Assembly (NCBI GenBank): GCA_029721435.1
Contig: CM056584.1
Coordinates: 10,703,895 to 10,767,894, forward strand
DNA from: Gymnothorax reevesii
Taxonomy: Eukaryota; Chordata; Actinopteri; Anguilliformes; Muraenidae
Direction of reading: 5' to 3'
Length of the DNA: 64,000 nucleotides
Position 1 is the stretch's first letter. Each line of letters opens with the position of its first letter. This document shows positions 1-10,309 of the stretch, piece after piece. The notes beneath the pieces were generated by a model, which saw only the letters and a program-made list of their open reading frames with translations, was not told the DNA's origin and searched no databases. A program made the position numbers and the translations under genes.

Positions 1-482
1 TTTCTGGCAGACACAAACAAGAGCTGTGATGAATGGTATCTGTAGAAAAGTAATACATAGACTTACTGTAAGTATAAAGGTACAGAAAGAAGCAAAGAAC
101 TGCTAACAACTATAGCAATAGAATTCAACATACAGCATATTAGCTTAGATGTCCAAAGCATTCTCTCCCACACGGAATGGCTACTGTTAGCTTAACCACT
201 GAATTTAGGCCTTTCAAAGAATAGCAAAAATCTTTTTTAACCAAACACAGACAAATACTAACTAAAGAATCTGTTAGTACATGAACCAATATTGCACTGT
301 GTATACAGAAAACAAACTTACTTCCTCAAGAACGCATTTCAGTGCTTATGTTTGTGTAGTGCTCCACATAGGCTGCAGTGAATCACAACAACTGGGGTCC
401 TCTGCTCTAGGGGTGCCCAGACAGGTGCCTTAACTAAATGCAGGGTCCTAACTAGAAGGAGTTTAAACATGCCTGCTCTAAA
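1..482. other. No recognisable feature
   Basis: I see no exon, RNA gene or recognisable repeat here. A gmr1-like element in minus orientation should continue here into reverse transcriptase, but reading the minus strand gives no reverse transcriptase motifs and several stops. The element appears to be broken at about position 483. Confidence 0.5.
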
Positions 483-1560
483 TTAGGAAAAAAGGAGACT
501 ATAGGGAATTTTGTACACTTCATAGTTTGACAATTTACATGAAAGAACTTCAGCTTTAATTCTAGGTTCATCATCTTGAAACTCCCCCTCACCTTCACAA
601 ATCTCGGCCATTGGAGGATCTGAAGTGACAGCTGCAACCCAAGCATTTCTATCATGATAAGGCTTCTGTTTTGGCTTTCTCCTATCTGGAGTCTTTACAA
701 TGTAATTGAGATCGTTCAGTTCTGTCAGAATTTCATAAGGACCATGAAATCTAGCCTGCAATGGATTGGACTGCAAGGGAAACAACACAAGGACCTTCTC
801 TCCTGGTTTAAACTCACGGCTTCTAGCCTTATGATCATACCAAGTTTTCATTTTTCCCTGACTTGATTTCAAGTTCTCTTTGGCTAGGTCACATGCTGCA
901 CGCAATCTGTCCTTGAACTTGCTAACATAGTCGAACAGACTGATATGCAGTTCTTTCTCTTGCCATTGTTCACTCAACAATAGCAAAGGTCCTCTCACTT
1001 CATGGCCAAACACTAGCTCAAATGGACTGAATCCAGTAGACTCCTGCACTGCTTCTCTTGCTGCAAACAACAGCAAATGAACACCTTCATCCCAGTCTTT
1101 CTCATGGTCATAACAATAAGTCCTCATCATTGTCTTGAGAGTGGAATGAAACCGCTCTACGGCACCCTGACTTTCTGGATGAGAGGCACTGGAAAGAATC
1201 TGCTTTGCACCTAGTTTATACACAACCTGCTGAAACAATCCGGAAGTGAAATTGCTACCTTAGTCAGACTGAATTTCCCTGGGAAGGCCAAACAACGTGA
1301 AGAACTTTATCAAAGCCTTTGAGATTGCAGTTGCCTTGATGTTACGTAGAGGTATGGCTTCAGGGAATCTGGTTGATGCACACATGATTGTCAACAAGTA
1401 CTGATTTCCAGATCTAGTCTTGGGTAATGGACCAACTCAATCAACAATGACCTTAGAGAAGGGCTCCCCAAATGCTGGAATAGGCTACAATGGAGCTACA
1501 GGTGGGTCTAACTGGTGTTTTTCAACTACCTGACAAGTGTGACAGGTTTTGCAAAAGTTG
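483..1560 (-). pseudogene. Integrase of the gmr1-like element, broken
   Basis: The minus frame from about 1560 begins with the Cys-X2-Cys half of the zinc-binding HHCC motif (CKTCHTCQ near 1515-1545), then the catalytic core with a GxPxxIQSD motif near 1255-1300 and the core helix around SHPESQGAVERFHSTLK near 1130-1200. The C-terminal region (GPYEILTELNDLNYIVKTP near 650-720) is the usual small barrel domain. Two in-frame stops lie in the core (about 1428 and 1262), and the zinc motif is in a different frame from the preceding protease, so the protein cannot be made. The longest open part is 483-1238. Function in an intact relative would be insertion of the cDNA into the host chromosome. Confidence 0.85.
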
Positions 1561-2158
1561 GAAACGTCTTTCCGAAGCCCGGCTGTGAAGTAAGATGAAC
1601 AGGGGGAACTACATTGCCTCCAGCCAGGTCATTGCCTAGCAACAGAGAAACACCCTTTATAGGTAGACTTGACATAAGTCCCACCTTTACCTGTCCTGTA
1701 ACTAAATCTGACTTCAAGAATATAGAGCGCAGGGGTACAGATACAGTCCTCCCTTCAATACCTTGTACAAGTATGAAATCCCCTGAAGCGGTCTCATCAC
1801 GTAACTCCAAGGAGTCCATCAACAAAAGTGATTGAGAAGCTCCGGTATCCCTTAGGATATATATGGGGACAGGAGTAGTATGCTCATTCAGAGCCACAAA
1901 TCCCTCGGACACAAATGGAAGAAATTCCTCCCTCACAAAGTCAGCAGTATCAGGCTTTTTAGCTCCACAAGAAGCAGGCAATTTAGCAGATTGATCATCT
2001 ACTACAGGGGTTTCTAACCTTGTTTTCACAAAGGCATTTGGTTTGGTATTCTTTTCTTTTACTTTCTTAGCTTTAGGGAACCAACAGTTAGTTGTAACAT
2101 GACCAGATTTCTTGCAATAACTGCAAACTAGACCACTTTTGTCACTGACAGCTTTCAC
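1526..2158 (-). pseudogene. Gag zinc knuckle and aspartic protease of the gmr1-like element
   Basis: This 210-residue open frame begins with a retroviral-type zinc knuckle, C-X2-C-X4-H-X4-C (residues about 13-26), which in relatives binds the element RNA. It continues to an aspartic protease with the active-site motif DTGAS at about residues 104-108 and a hydrophobic segment ending in GNDLAGG at about 174-180, the usual second landmark of a retropepsin. The last residues after about 190 are out of frame relative to integrase: the true integrase zinc region is read in another frame in the same DNA, so a frameshift lies near 1600. The frame is open but belongs to a dead element. Confidence 0.85.
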
Positions 2159-2237
2159 ACTTTGATCAGACCTGTTACTGGATTTCTGAGCACCATCACC
2201 AGATTTGTCTTTGTCTTTGGGTGAGGAATCTTGGGTA

Positions 2238-3228
2238 TCACCATAACCCTTTTTCCTGAAATTGGAACCATCTATTGTTACTGCTAGACTGAAATTTGGA
2301 CTTATGTAATTTGGCAGCTGACTGCAAATTCAGTGCTTGCTTCTCATTAAGGTAGGTCTTAACATCATCCTTAACACAGTTCTTGAATTCTTCAACTAAC
2401 ACCATCTCTTTTAGTGAGTTGAAATCATCCTTTACCTCCATAGAAGTACACCAGTGCTCAAAGCAAACCTTCTTGTCCTTAGCAAATTCCACTTAAGTCT
2501 AATTTTCAGATTTCTTCAGACCTCTGAATTTCTGTCGGTAAGCCTCTGGAACCAACTCATAAGCTCTCAAAATAACCTTTTTGACAACCTCATAATCAGA
2601 GGAATCATCTGCAGACAAAGCCGAATAGGCTTGTTGAGCTTTACCCTTGAGGACAGTTTGCAACATCAGAGGCCAGTGTTCCTTTGGCCACTGGTAACTC
2701 TTTGCTACCTTTTCAAAACACAGGAAATAGTTGTCAACATCCTTTTCCGAAAATGGAGGCACCAGTTTTACCTCCTGGCTAGCACAAAATTTATTTTCAG
2801 ATTCAATTTTAATTTTTAGTTGCTCCATTTGGAGTCTTTCCTCTCTATCCAACTTCTCTAATTCAAAATCTCTCTGTCTCTGTCTCTCTCTTTCTGCTCT
2901 TTCCTCTTTCTCTCTCTCAAATTCTCTTTGTTTTTCTTTTTCCTCCCTCTCAAATTCTCTTTGTTTTTCTTTTTCCTCCCTTTCAATCTCTAGCATTTTT
3001 CATTTGAGTTCCATTTCTACATTTGGATTTTCCACTGGAAACATCCAGATCTCCGGGTGCAAAAACATTTTCATCAATGTAATATTCAACAATCTCTCTA
3101 GCCCGTCTTGCCTTTCGCATGGCTGGTTTTACCTCTGTCAGCTCCAAATGTCAGCATATTTCCAGCAGTTCTGTCTTTTTAAAAGACTTCAAAACCCCTA
3201 CGGTTGGTGATGCCAAGAAATCATCCAT
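2238..3228 (-). pseudogene. Gag (SCAN-like capsid) of the gmr1-like element, broken
   Basis: The likely start is the ATG at 3228 (peptide MDDFLASPT), followed by a stop and a frameshift. Next comes a highly charged coiled-coil stretch rich in Glu, Arg and Lys at about 2830-2996, with repeated EFEREEKEKQR units that are also visible as a DNA repeat. The segment at 2510-2760 has the helical capsid pattern (ending YRQKFRGL) that resembles SCAN domains of vertebrate zinc-finger proteins. A further helical segment lies at 2238-2492 in another frame. At least one stop and two frame changes break the gene. In intact relatives gag forms the particle that packages the element RNA. Confidence 0.8.
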
Positions 3229-3240
3229 TGCTGTTGATCT

Positions 3241-3262
3241 TTCTATATATATATATATATAT
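3241..3262. repeat. (TA)n microsatellite
   Basis: About eleven TA units, directly upstream of the gag start of the gmr1-like element. Confidence 0.9.
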
Positions 3263-3335
3263 TTAGGAAAATTCAAAAAAACAATTTCACAATTTGAAAT
3301 GTTAGATTTTCAATAAATGACTCACACAATGTTCT

Positions 3336-3353
3336 ATCCCGGACAAGCCCCCA
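3336..3353 (-). promoter_or_regulatory. Primer binding site, tRNA-Pro type
   Basis: The minus strand reads TGGGGGCTTGTCCGGGAT three bases inside the LTR boundary. From memory this differs at one position from the tRNA-Pro primer site of murine leukaemia-type retroviruses. Its position next to the CA end of the LTR supports the LTR boundary at 3357. Confidence 0.8.
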
Positions 3354-3356
3354 ATT

Positions 3357-3845
3357 TGTTATTACATTTACAACATCCACAACAGCAAGGGATGACAGAC
3401 ACAATTTTAAAACTTAAACACATTTAATTAATAAAGACAACTAACAACTAACTAATCTACTGACTAATCTAATGACCAAGATTGATTTACAAAAAAAACA
3501 GAAATATTTACAGTCCACTTTTGGTTGGGTTCCTAGGTGATGTCCTGGGTGAGGAAAGTGTTCGAACACAGGCAAAAATCCACTAAAAGCTTCACAGGTC
3601 TTGAACATGAATGACAGGTCTGGTCACATGTATCCTTCTCCTTGCAATTTCTCCTACTACTTTACTGTCTCAATTCTCCCTCCTTATATACTCTTTTGCA
3701 AACCCCTCCCACCTTTTAGGCTTTTTTTTTCTTTTCTCTGGAACTTGTTTCAGACATGCCCTGAACGTGTCCAAACCTAGCTCCAGTCTGGGCTTAACAA
3801 AAAAATGGTAAATACTGCCATCCAGTGGCCTATATTCACATTACA
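3357..3845 (-). repeat. LTR of the gmr1-like element
   Basis: On the minus strand the LTR starts TGTAATGTG and ends AATAACA, the usual TG...CA, three bases before the primer site. A second copy of nearly the whole LTR lies at 48421-48891 in the same orientation, which defines its extent independently. A TATA box (TATATAAGG) lies at 3682-3690. Confidence 0.8.
3682..3690 (-). promoter_or_regulatory. TATA box in the gmr1-like LTR
   Basis: TATATAAGG on the minus strand, about 325 bp before the LTR end, in the expected place for an LTR promoter. It is conserved in the second LTR copy near 48726-48735. Confidence 0.55.
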
Positions 3846-3933
3846 ATAACAATAACAAAAAAGAATAAATAAAAGACAAAATCATGAACACAGAACCTGA
3901 ACATAAACATGACCAAAAACCATAACCATGACA
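3846..3933 (-). repeat. Fragment of LTR family SL1
   Basis: The minus strand from 3933 starts TGTCATGGTTATGG and matches the first 80-90 bp of the solo LTR at 8212-9353. The gmr1-like LTR cuts it off, so it is the older insertion. Confidence 0.7.
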
Positions 3934-4481
3934 TTGTGGGGAAGAATTGCCGAAAATGCACACCTAAGCAATGCATGCGACCAGTTTCTCCATACAGGAG
4001 GTGTCTTGAAGCTGTCATTAAAAACAAAAGCTTTTCTACTAAGCATTAAATAAATTTCTGCGAGTGTGTTCAATATTTATTCACTGTGTCATTCCACTTT
4101 ATTACACATAATTTAAGGACTTATTTGCTTTGATTTTTTTGTGTGTGGATTACTTGGTTTGCTTCCAATATTTGGTGAAAATTCAATGTCAATAGCCCCA
4201 TTACTGAGAAAAATGTTGACGCATTTGACCGAACGTGTTCAAGTGAGCGTGCGTTCATGCGTGAGAAGAAATGAGTGTGGTTCAGTACATTAGTGTGTGA
4301 GAGTGCATATGTGCATGAGATGCATTGCTGGTGAGGTGCGATGTGTGTTGATCCTGTGGTGTGACCGCAGCACATGCAGATTGAGTGCGCTTGTGCATCT
4401 TCATGTCGATAAGCGCTAACATGCCGCAGACGGGCAAAAGCCCACGAGATCTCCGTACACGGCCCGGCCCACACAACTCAC
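3934..4481. other. No recognisable feature; candidate intron of the crebbp-like gene
   Basis: No coding exon or known repeat seen. It follows the donor site of the second acetyltransferase exon, so it would be intron if the gene continues. The next expected exon (the WACPPSEGDD region) is not found here or anywhere down to position 1. Confidence 0.5.
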
Positions 4482-4839
4482 CCCAGTTTCTTCACATACT
4501 CCAGGTAGCCGATAAGGATCTCGTGGTAGACGGCGGTGCGCAGCATTCGAGGCCTGAAGAAGTGAATGCTGTCCAGGTTGGAGATGTACACTCGTCTGCA
4601 GAAGAGGAAGGGGGGGAAGAGAGAGAGTAATTTAATGTCAGACGTGGGTGTGGAGTTAAAAGCACACGTGTCAAACATGGCAGCTAGCTCACCTGGTGTT
4701 GGGAGACAGGCACTCAGAGCCGTACTCCTGCACGTGCATCCCGAAGAAGCAGACGTCCACGCCGTCGATCTCCTCAAATGCGAACAGTGCTTTGGTTCTG
4801 TACGGGAAGGACTCTGCCATCTCTCCCGTGTCCACAAAC
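4482..4839 (-). CDS. crebbp: Two exons of a CREBBP/EP300-like histone acetyltransferase domain
   Basis: Exon one is 4693-4839 (147 bp, begins after ...GAGCAG, ends before GTGAGC). Exon two is 4482-4595 (114 bp, begins after ...TCTGCAG, ends before GTGAGT). The intron is 97 bp and the phases fit. The peptides [20 protein letters not shown] and [19 protein letters not shown] are hallmark segments of the acetyltransferase domain of the CBP/p300 coactivators, which acetylate histone tails in the nucleus. The Asp-Ser pair in the acetyl-CoA loop (D1399 and S1400 in human p300) is kept. Two changes occur at normally invariant sites: Tyr to Asn two residues before that Asp, and Cys to Met in RPRMLRT. 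NTRRVYIS and HFFRPR favour crebbp over ep300, but this is not decisive. No other exon of the gene is visible. It may be part of a gene reaching beyond position 1 or an isolated duplicate; the retained intron excludes a retrocopy. Confidence 0.85.
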
Positions 4840-4982
4840 CTGCTCATGGGAGAGAGATGGAGAAACGAGGAAATAAATGGATGGAGAAGGGGTGGAGATG
4901 GAAAGAGTAATGATGTGGGACAGGGAAAATTAAGGGGAGAGAGAAGGAGGGGGGAGTTAATACAATGCAAATAAAAAAAAAG

Positions 4983-6984
4983 AATTAAAGATGCAAGCAG
5001 TGTTGAATGGGCCCTCGCACCCTTGTGCTTGTTGGGGGTGGCAGTAAGATCCTGACGGGTGCAGGTGTGCATTCACAATCATAGGACGGTCACACTTTAA
5101 ATAAAGTGTTGCTCATGAAGGCTTCATACAGCATGTATAATGCCTTAATAAATGAGAATTAATGTCTTCATAAATCACACATAAGCAAATGTCATGTTTT
5201 GTAAAAGGTGAAATACATCGTTATTCAGCATGTGATGCCAGATGTGATATAACTGACCAATGTCACTTCGTGGCTAAATGTAATAAAGGGTGAGATTGTC
5301 AGCTGAGAGACATTGTCATTGTCACATATGGCATCACATGCTGAATAAGGATGTTATTTCACCCTTTGCAAAGCATAACATTTACTTATATATGATTAAT
5401 GAAGATATTATGTCTCATTTATGAAGGCATTATACATGCTATATAAAGCCTTTATGAGCAACACTTCATCTGAAGCGTGACCCCACAGGACAGTGCTAGA
5501 CTGTGTTATTTCCTGAGGGAGTACAAACACATTTACTAGAATATGATATGTTTGGGGGTGCTTTCGTCCAAACTGTCCATGCACAAGCTCAGACATCTTC
5601 CGAATGGGACGCTTATTAAGTGTGTGATGTTTGGATAGTTCGGACTATATTTGTTTCAGTAAAAGCCACTTCCTGTAACATGGCAGAACATAGAAATTTT
5701 ACATGCACTACACACCATACATCAAAACAAAAACACAATGTATGTTTTAAAAAATTTTACATGATCAAAGCCATAAGATTTCACCCAGTAAGTGTGAAGT
5801 GTATCTGATTGAATCTAGAGGAGGAGTTCATGAAGGTACAATGCCTGGAAATGGTAAAAAAAAAAAAAAAGTTTCGAAGTCCATTTCAAATGGCGGGCTT
5901 CCTGTCTGATTCAGGCCATGGCACGCTGAGATTTGTCTCGACATGTTCCATGTGCTCACTAAATTTCATACACCTCAGTAAAAGAGGATGTGAGGGCTGC
6001 CCCGTTGAAATTTTTTCAGGGAGGCTATGAAACCATTTTGTAACGTTTGAGTGCCAAAGCTATACTGCCATAACCTTTATGCAAAGCTTGTTGCATCAGC
6101 AAAATTTTGTGAGTTTTCCAGCATATTTTGGCCCCCAAAAAACAATTCATCAGACAGAATGATTTGGGGGCCCAACAGATCAGCTATGGCCTACCCAGGC
6201 CCATTTGCAATGTCATATGGAGGACCATTACTCTAATACGCTGTGCGCAAAGGTATGGGAATTGTCAAACATCCTAAGGCCCCAAAACACGTGTTTTTAA
6301 AATCAGGAAAAATACAGAGTGGCTCATAGCTCACTAGCTGTTAGGAGGAAAAAAAAAAAAATAAGAAAAAAAAATTTAAATTCAGCATGATGAAAACAAT
6401 GATCGCATCAAATGTCATGCATATTCAAACAATTTTTTCCTAAAATGACTTTGTCTTGAGGGCGCTATGGAGCCATCTGGCCACTCCAAAAATCACATCA
6501 GCATGGAGAGGTCTTCAGGAAGGGACTATTATCACACAAGTGACATTTCGGGGAGATCGAACACTGGATGTATGAGTTACTCTAACTTCCTGTTTCGTGG
6601 CAGACATCAAAATTCACCATGATGCCACTGGTGCACTGTTCAATGAACTCAAAAAAGCTTCCCAATTTGACATTGGCAAGGTCTTTCGATGTCCCTCGAC
6701 AGATTTTAAGTTGCTCAAGGTGAATCCCAAGGGGGAGTTTGTAAAAGTACAATGCCTTTAAATGGCGAAAAATGAATGACTTCCTGTTGAGTTAGGTCAT
6801 GACACCAGAGACTCTGGTGAGACTCACTAAACAAGTCTCTGCATGGTCTTTGTGTCCACAAAATTTCACTCATGTTGGTTAAACTGGCTGTGAGGGCTGC
6901 TTGGTTGAAATTTTCGAAAGGGCACTTTGGAACCATTTTGCCACAACCATGTCCCAAGCCTGATTTGCAGTAAAAGGTATGATA
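4983..6984 (+). repeat. Dispersed repeat family R1, copy A (unclassified)
   Basis: Starts at ATTAAAGATGCAAGCAG and contains marker phrases shared with 7545-8211 and 10310-12690: CTCGCACCC...GTTGGGGGTGG near 5015-5040, TTATTTCCTGAG near 5505, and GAAATTTT followed by a variant of GGGGGCGCTATGGAGCC near 6007 and 6908. No long frame, reverse transcriptase or transposase motif is seen. It is interrupted by a miniature element at 5088-5483. Confidence 0.6.
5088..5483. mobile_element. Long-TIR miniature element, hAT-like target site
   Basis: The two halves are inverted copies of each other for about 150 bp: 5088 starts GGTCACACTTTA and the right end reads back GGGTCACGCTTCA. The flanks are CATAGGAC (5080-5087) and CACAGGAC (5484-5491), a 7/8-matching 8-bp duplication. 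The related R1 copy at 7612-7630 shows the unoccupied site (ATTGGACAG), confirming the insertion. No coding capacity. Confidence 0.75.
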
Positions 6985-7544
6985 TGTCATGTTTATGGTT
7001 TTTGGTCATGTTTATGTTCTGGTTCTGTGTTCATGGTTATTGTCTTTTATTTATTCTTTTTGGTTATTGTAACACTCAGGTTTTTAGTTCATTCCATATC
7101 TCAGTTCCATTGCACTTGTCTCCCCTGTCTTGTGATCTAGTTGGTTCAGTCCGTCTTCCCTGTCTGCGTGCCCACTGACTTCGGGTGATTTAAATGAATT
7201 CCGGTGTTTAAAATATTCCTTCGAATCTCGTTTTCTTCTTTCGCCCTTCTGTTCTGATTACTAACAAGACTAACATTTGTATTTTGTATCATAGTCTACT
7301 AACACAAGTAATCCATGTATATAAGATTACTAACTTACTAATGAGCACTCTAGTTTAATATGTAATGTTGCGCCGCTATTGATTTAGACTAATTCCCTCT
7401 CAGCAATCGCACGTAAAACTCCTGGACCGGAGCTGTTTAAATGTCATAGGCTGTTTCTGTGATTCCCGTTCGTGTTTTGTCTTTCGCCAATTTTCGTGGT
7501 TAGGGCTTCCCTCATGTGATTCTCCCGTTGTAATTAGTCTGATT
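6985..7544 (+). repeat. LTR family SL1, 3'-truncated copy
   Basis: Starts TGTCATGTTTATGG and matches 8212-8870 closely, including GATCTAGTTGGTTCAGTCCG and ATGAGCACTCTAGTTTAATA, but lacks an internal piece near the TCTCCGTCTCTTGCTCAGC region. It ends abruptly at TTAGTCTGATT, where R1 sequence resumes. Confidence 0.75.
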
Positions 7545-8211
7545 GAACGGGCTCTCGCACCCACGTGCATGTTGGGGGTGGTGGCAAAATTCCAACGGAT
7601 GCACGTGTCCATTTGCAATCATTGGACAGAGCTAGACTGAGTAAAATGTTATTTCCTGAGTGGAGTGCTAACACCTTTACTCAGGAATGACTCTGTTTCA
7701 GGGTGCTCAGGAGACAACTGCCTATGTGCAAGGTCAAAATAACATCATCTTAATGGAACTCTTTTCAAGCGTTTAACATTGAAACCAGTTTTGACAATGT
7801 TTGTTTCGGTCAGAACAACGGCCTGTTTCATGGCAGATATGGAAATTCCCAATGCGCAATGGAGACAACATATAGTCGGGGATCCACAGGCTCAAAAATG
7901 GGTTGAATCTGACATCGTCTGCCATACTTTTTGTTTGTGTTTTTTCAGTTAACTTGAACACTAAGATCCAATAATTGAAGGGTCTGCTCTGCCGGAAACA
8001 TTGCAAAAAAAAATTGTGGCCATTTTAGTGTATTTACCCGACATTTTTTTTTTACAGAAAAATGTGAAAAATGATTTTTTTCTTCAAATCCTCAGTTGAT
8101 GGGGAGTGTGGTTAATAAATGCATTCCAGATACACAGAGCGCATGTGGTGACATCATCCACTGAAAAAATAACTCTTAAAATTCATTTCTACATGAATTC
8201 GGATTAATTTA
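7545..8211 (+). repeat. Dispersed repeat family R1, copy B (fragment)
   Basis: Begins GAACGGGCTCTCGCACCCACG, the same head as copy A at about 5008, and carries the unoccupied site of the 5088-5483 miniature element. It is cut at 8212 by the SL1 solo LTR. Confidence 0.6.
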
Positions 8212-9353
8212 TGTCATGGTTATGGTTTTTAGTCATATTTATGTTCATTTTCTGTGTTCATGATTTTGTCTTTTATTTATTCTTTTTGGTTATTGTAATA
8301 CTCAGGTTTTTGGTTAATTCCATTTCTCAGTTCCATGGCACTCGTCTCCCCTGTCTTGGGATCTAGTTGGTTCAGTCCGTTTTCCTTGTCTGCGTGCTCA
8401 CTGACTTCGGGTGTGTTAAATGAATTCCGGTGTTTAAAATTTTCCTTAAATTCTCATTTACTTCCTTTGTCTTTCTGTTCTGATTACTAACAAGACTAAC
8501 ATTTGTATTTTGTATCTTAGTCTACAAACCAATCCATGTATATAGATTACTAACTTACTAATGAGCACTCTAGTTTAATATGTAGTGTTGCACCGCTACT
8601 AATTTAGACTAATTCCCTCTCAGCAATCGCCCTGTTCTAATCTCCGTCTCTTGCTCAGCTGTTCCTGTCTTCTCCTGAGTTTCTGCAAGATCTCTCGCAC
8701 GTGTTTTATTACTTTCCTGCGCTCGTTATCTGTGCATTTAGAACTCCTTGACCGGAGCCGTTTAAATGTCATAGGCTGTTTGTGTGATTCCCATCCGTGT
8801 CTTGGCTTTCGCCAATTTTCGTGGTGAGGGCTTCCCTCATGTGATTCTCCCATTGTAATTAGTCTGATTCACTACACCTGACTCCTGCATAGCATGTGAC
8901 TTCCCATATGTGTATTTAAGCAGTCATTTCACTCACAGCTCTTGTCAGAACGTTGATCAATATTTCATTGTGCAGTGCGCCTTGTATGCCATTGAGTATT
9001 GTCTGTCTTCAACTGGATTGTCCGACTTTGATTCTTGCCATTGCCCTTTTTGTATTGTTTTTGTCTTTCTGGATTTCGACCCAATTTTGTATGACCATGA
9101 TTTCTGTGTTTGGATGCCCTGTGTATGACCCTTGGCTTCGTTCATCGACTACGACTTTTTGCCTATCGTTTTTGTACCTCTGCTCATCTGTCTTACTGGT
9201 TCTGACCCCTGCCTCTCTAGTTGACACTGTTTTTGGATTTCGTATTGTGGCTTGGCAATTCCTGTGTTTTTTGGCTTTGACTCGGACTCCATTAAAGGTA
9301 CACGTTTTTTGGATTTCTGTCTCTCGCGAGTGGTTCCTGAACTGTACCTCACA
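8212..9353 (+). mobile_element. Solo LTR, family SL1, with 5-bp target duplication
   Basis: Starts TGTCATGG and ends CTCACA (TG...CA). The direct repeat ATTTA flanks both sides (8207-8211 and 9354-9358), the signature of an LTR insertion followed by LTR-LTR recombination. A third copy at 51457-52388 in minus orientation matches end to end and has the sharper terminal pair TGTCAT/ATGACA. Length 1142 bp. No coding sequence; the open frames inside it have no recognisable domain. Confidence 0.85.
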
Positions 9354-9914
9354 ATTTAATGCAAAAAAAGTAGGTGTTTTCTCACTTTTCCAATATTTTC
9401 ATCTTTACTTCATTGGCAATCAACTATGGCCCCAAGTTATGACATCAGTCAATATGCCATTCTTTTCACCAAACAGTACACTCATTCCACAGAAAGAATT
9501 ATAAAAATCCATCAAAAATCATTGGTTCTGTGATGATTTCAATAAAAGTTGGCTATAAACAGACTCAGAAGCTCAAGAGAATTTTGGGTTACTCTCAAAA
9601 TTCCCAAAGACATACTGGATATTTAACATGATAGTTAAGGTTCTCATTATTAAACATTATGGCCAAGGCATTTTTTAAATTTTAATATAACCCTATTCTC
9701 CCAATGGAATTGTGCAACACAAGAAATGTAACACAGTAAAATGATTTTTATTATGTTATTGCATCAGATGACAACTATTACAACTTTAATGGAACAAAAT
9801 AATTTAACATAATTAACAAGGTGCAGGTCCCTGTGAGGTGGGATAGTCAGGAGGGATGCACACTGCTGATACTGCTCTGGGGACAGACCTTCACCCTCAC
9901 CACTGGTGGAGACA
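9354..9914. other. No recognisable feature
   Basis: AT-rich sequence without an exon or clear repeat. It may be the continuation of the repeat interrupted by the solo LTR. Confidence 0.4.
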
Positions 9915-10300
9915 GCAGCCATACCACTGTTCGATCTGCTCCAGCTGCGTGGCTGAAGCTAAGTAGGTGTGGGCTTGGTTAGTATTTGGATGCGAGACCG
10001 CCTGGGAAAACCAAGTTGCTGCTGGAAGAGGTGTTGGTGGCTGCAATCTTCCCTCTGGTGGAATAATCCCCAGTGCAGTGATGGGGAAACTGTGCTGATG
10101 GAGACGCCGTCCTTAGGATGAGACATTACGCTGTGGTCACTAAAGGTCACATGACATTCTTCGATAAGATAAGGTGTCATGGCTAAAGTCCCAATCTGGC
10201 TCTTTCAACCTGCCACCTAATCATCCTCTGATCTAATTGGCTGTGTCAATTGCCTTCTCAACCCCCAGGGCTCCCTTGAAAAAGAGATTTCAATCTCAAC
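9915..10300 (+). mobile_element. 5S-rRNA-derived SINE
   Basis: The segment 9917-10029 follows 5S rRNA: GCCATACCAC at the start, box A-like GAAGCTAAGTAGG (9955-9967), then TTGGTTAGTATTTGGATGCGAGACCGCCTGGGAA, which contains the box C region. It is too diverged to be a functional 5S gene, and the 3' part (GATGAGACATTACGCTGTGGTCACTAAA, then TAATCATCCTCTGATCTAATTGGC) is the body seen in 5S-headed Deu-type SINEs of fish. RNA polymerase III transcribes such elements from the internal 5S promoter. The exact ends were not determined. Confidence 0.75.
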
Positions 10301-10309
10301 GGGACTTCT

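Larger units (their letters stand above)
483..3857 (-). mobile_element. gmr1-like Ty3/Gypsy LTR retrotransposon, truncated and decayed
   Basis: Read on the minus strand, the order is LTR (3845 to 3357), primer binding site (3353 to 3336), gag (from 3228), zinc knuckle and protease, then integrase. The element stops near 483 with no reverse transcriptase or second LTR. Integrase directly after protease is the order known for gmr1-like elements, which place integrase before reverse transcriptase, unlike ordinary Gypsy elements. The gag middle region resembles the SCAN domain, which has been proposed to derive from gmr1-like capsids. Frameshifts and stop codons in gag and integrase show the copy is dead. 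It sits beside a fragment of another LTR family (3846-3933), suggesting insertion into it. The high-coordinate end is uncertain by about 12 bp because AATAAC repeats blur it. A loss between protease and integrase, rather than native order, cannot be fully excluded. Confidence 0.85.

Noticed and set aside
2454..3210. Plus-strand Ser/Phe-rich open frames over the gag region
   Set aside because: They are the complement of the Glu/Lys/Arg-rich gag coiled coil.
4121..4474. 117-residue minus-strand frame just after the acetyltransferase exons, as a candidate next exon
   Set aside because: It does not resemble the expected next segment of CBP/p300 (the WACPPSEGDD region) and follows a good splice donor, so it is intronic.
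8953..9504. 183-residue hydrophobic open frame
   Set aside because: Lies in the solo LTR SL1 and runs past its end at 9353; the matching LTR copy at 51457-52388 does not keep it, and no domain is visible.
9917..10029. Possible 5S rRNA gene
   Set aside because: Several box and stem positions are changed and the 3' part is a SINE body, so it is a 5S-derived SINE head.
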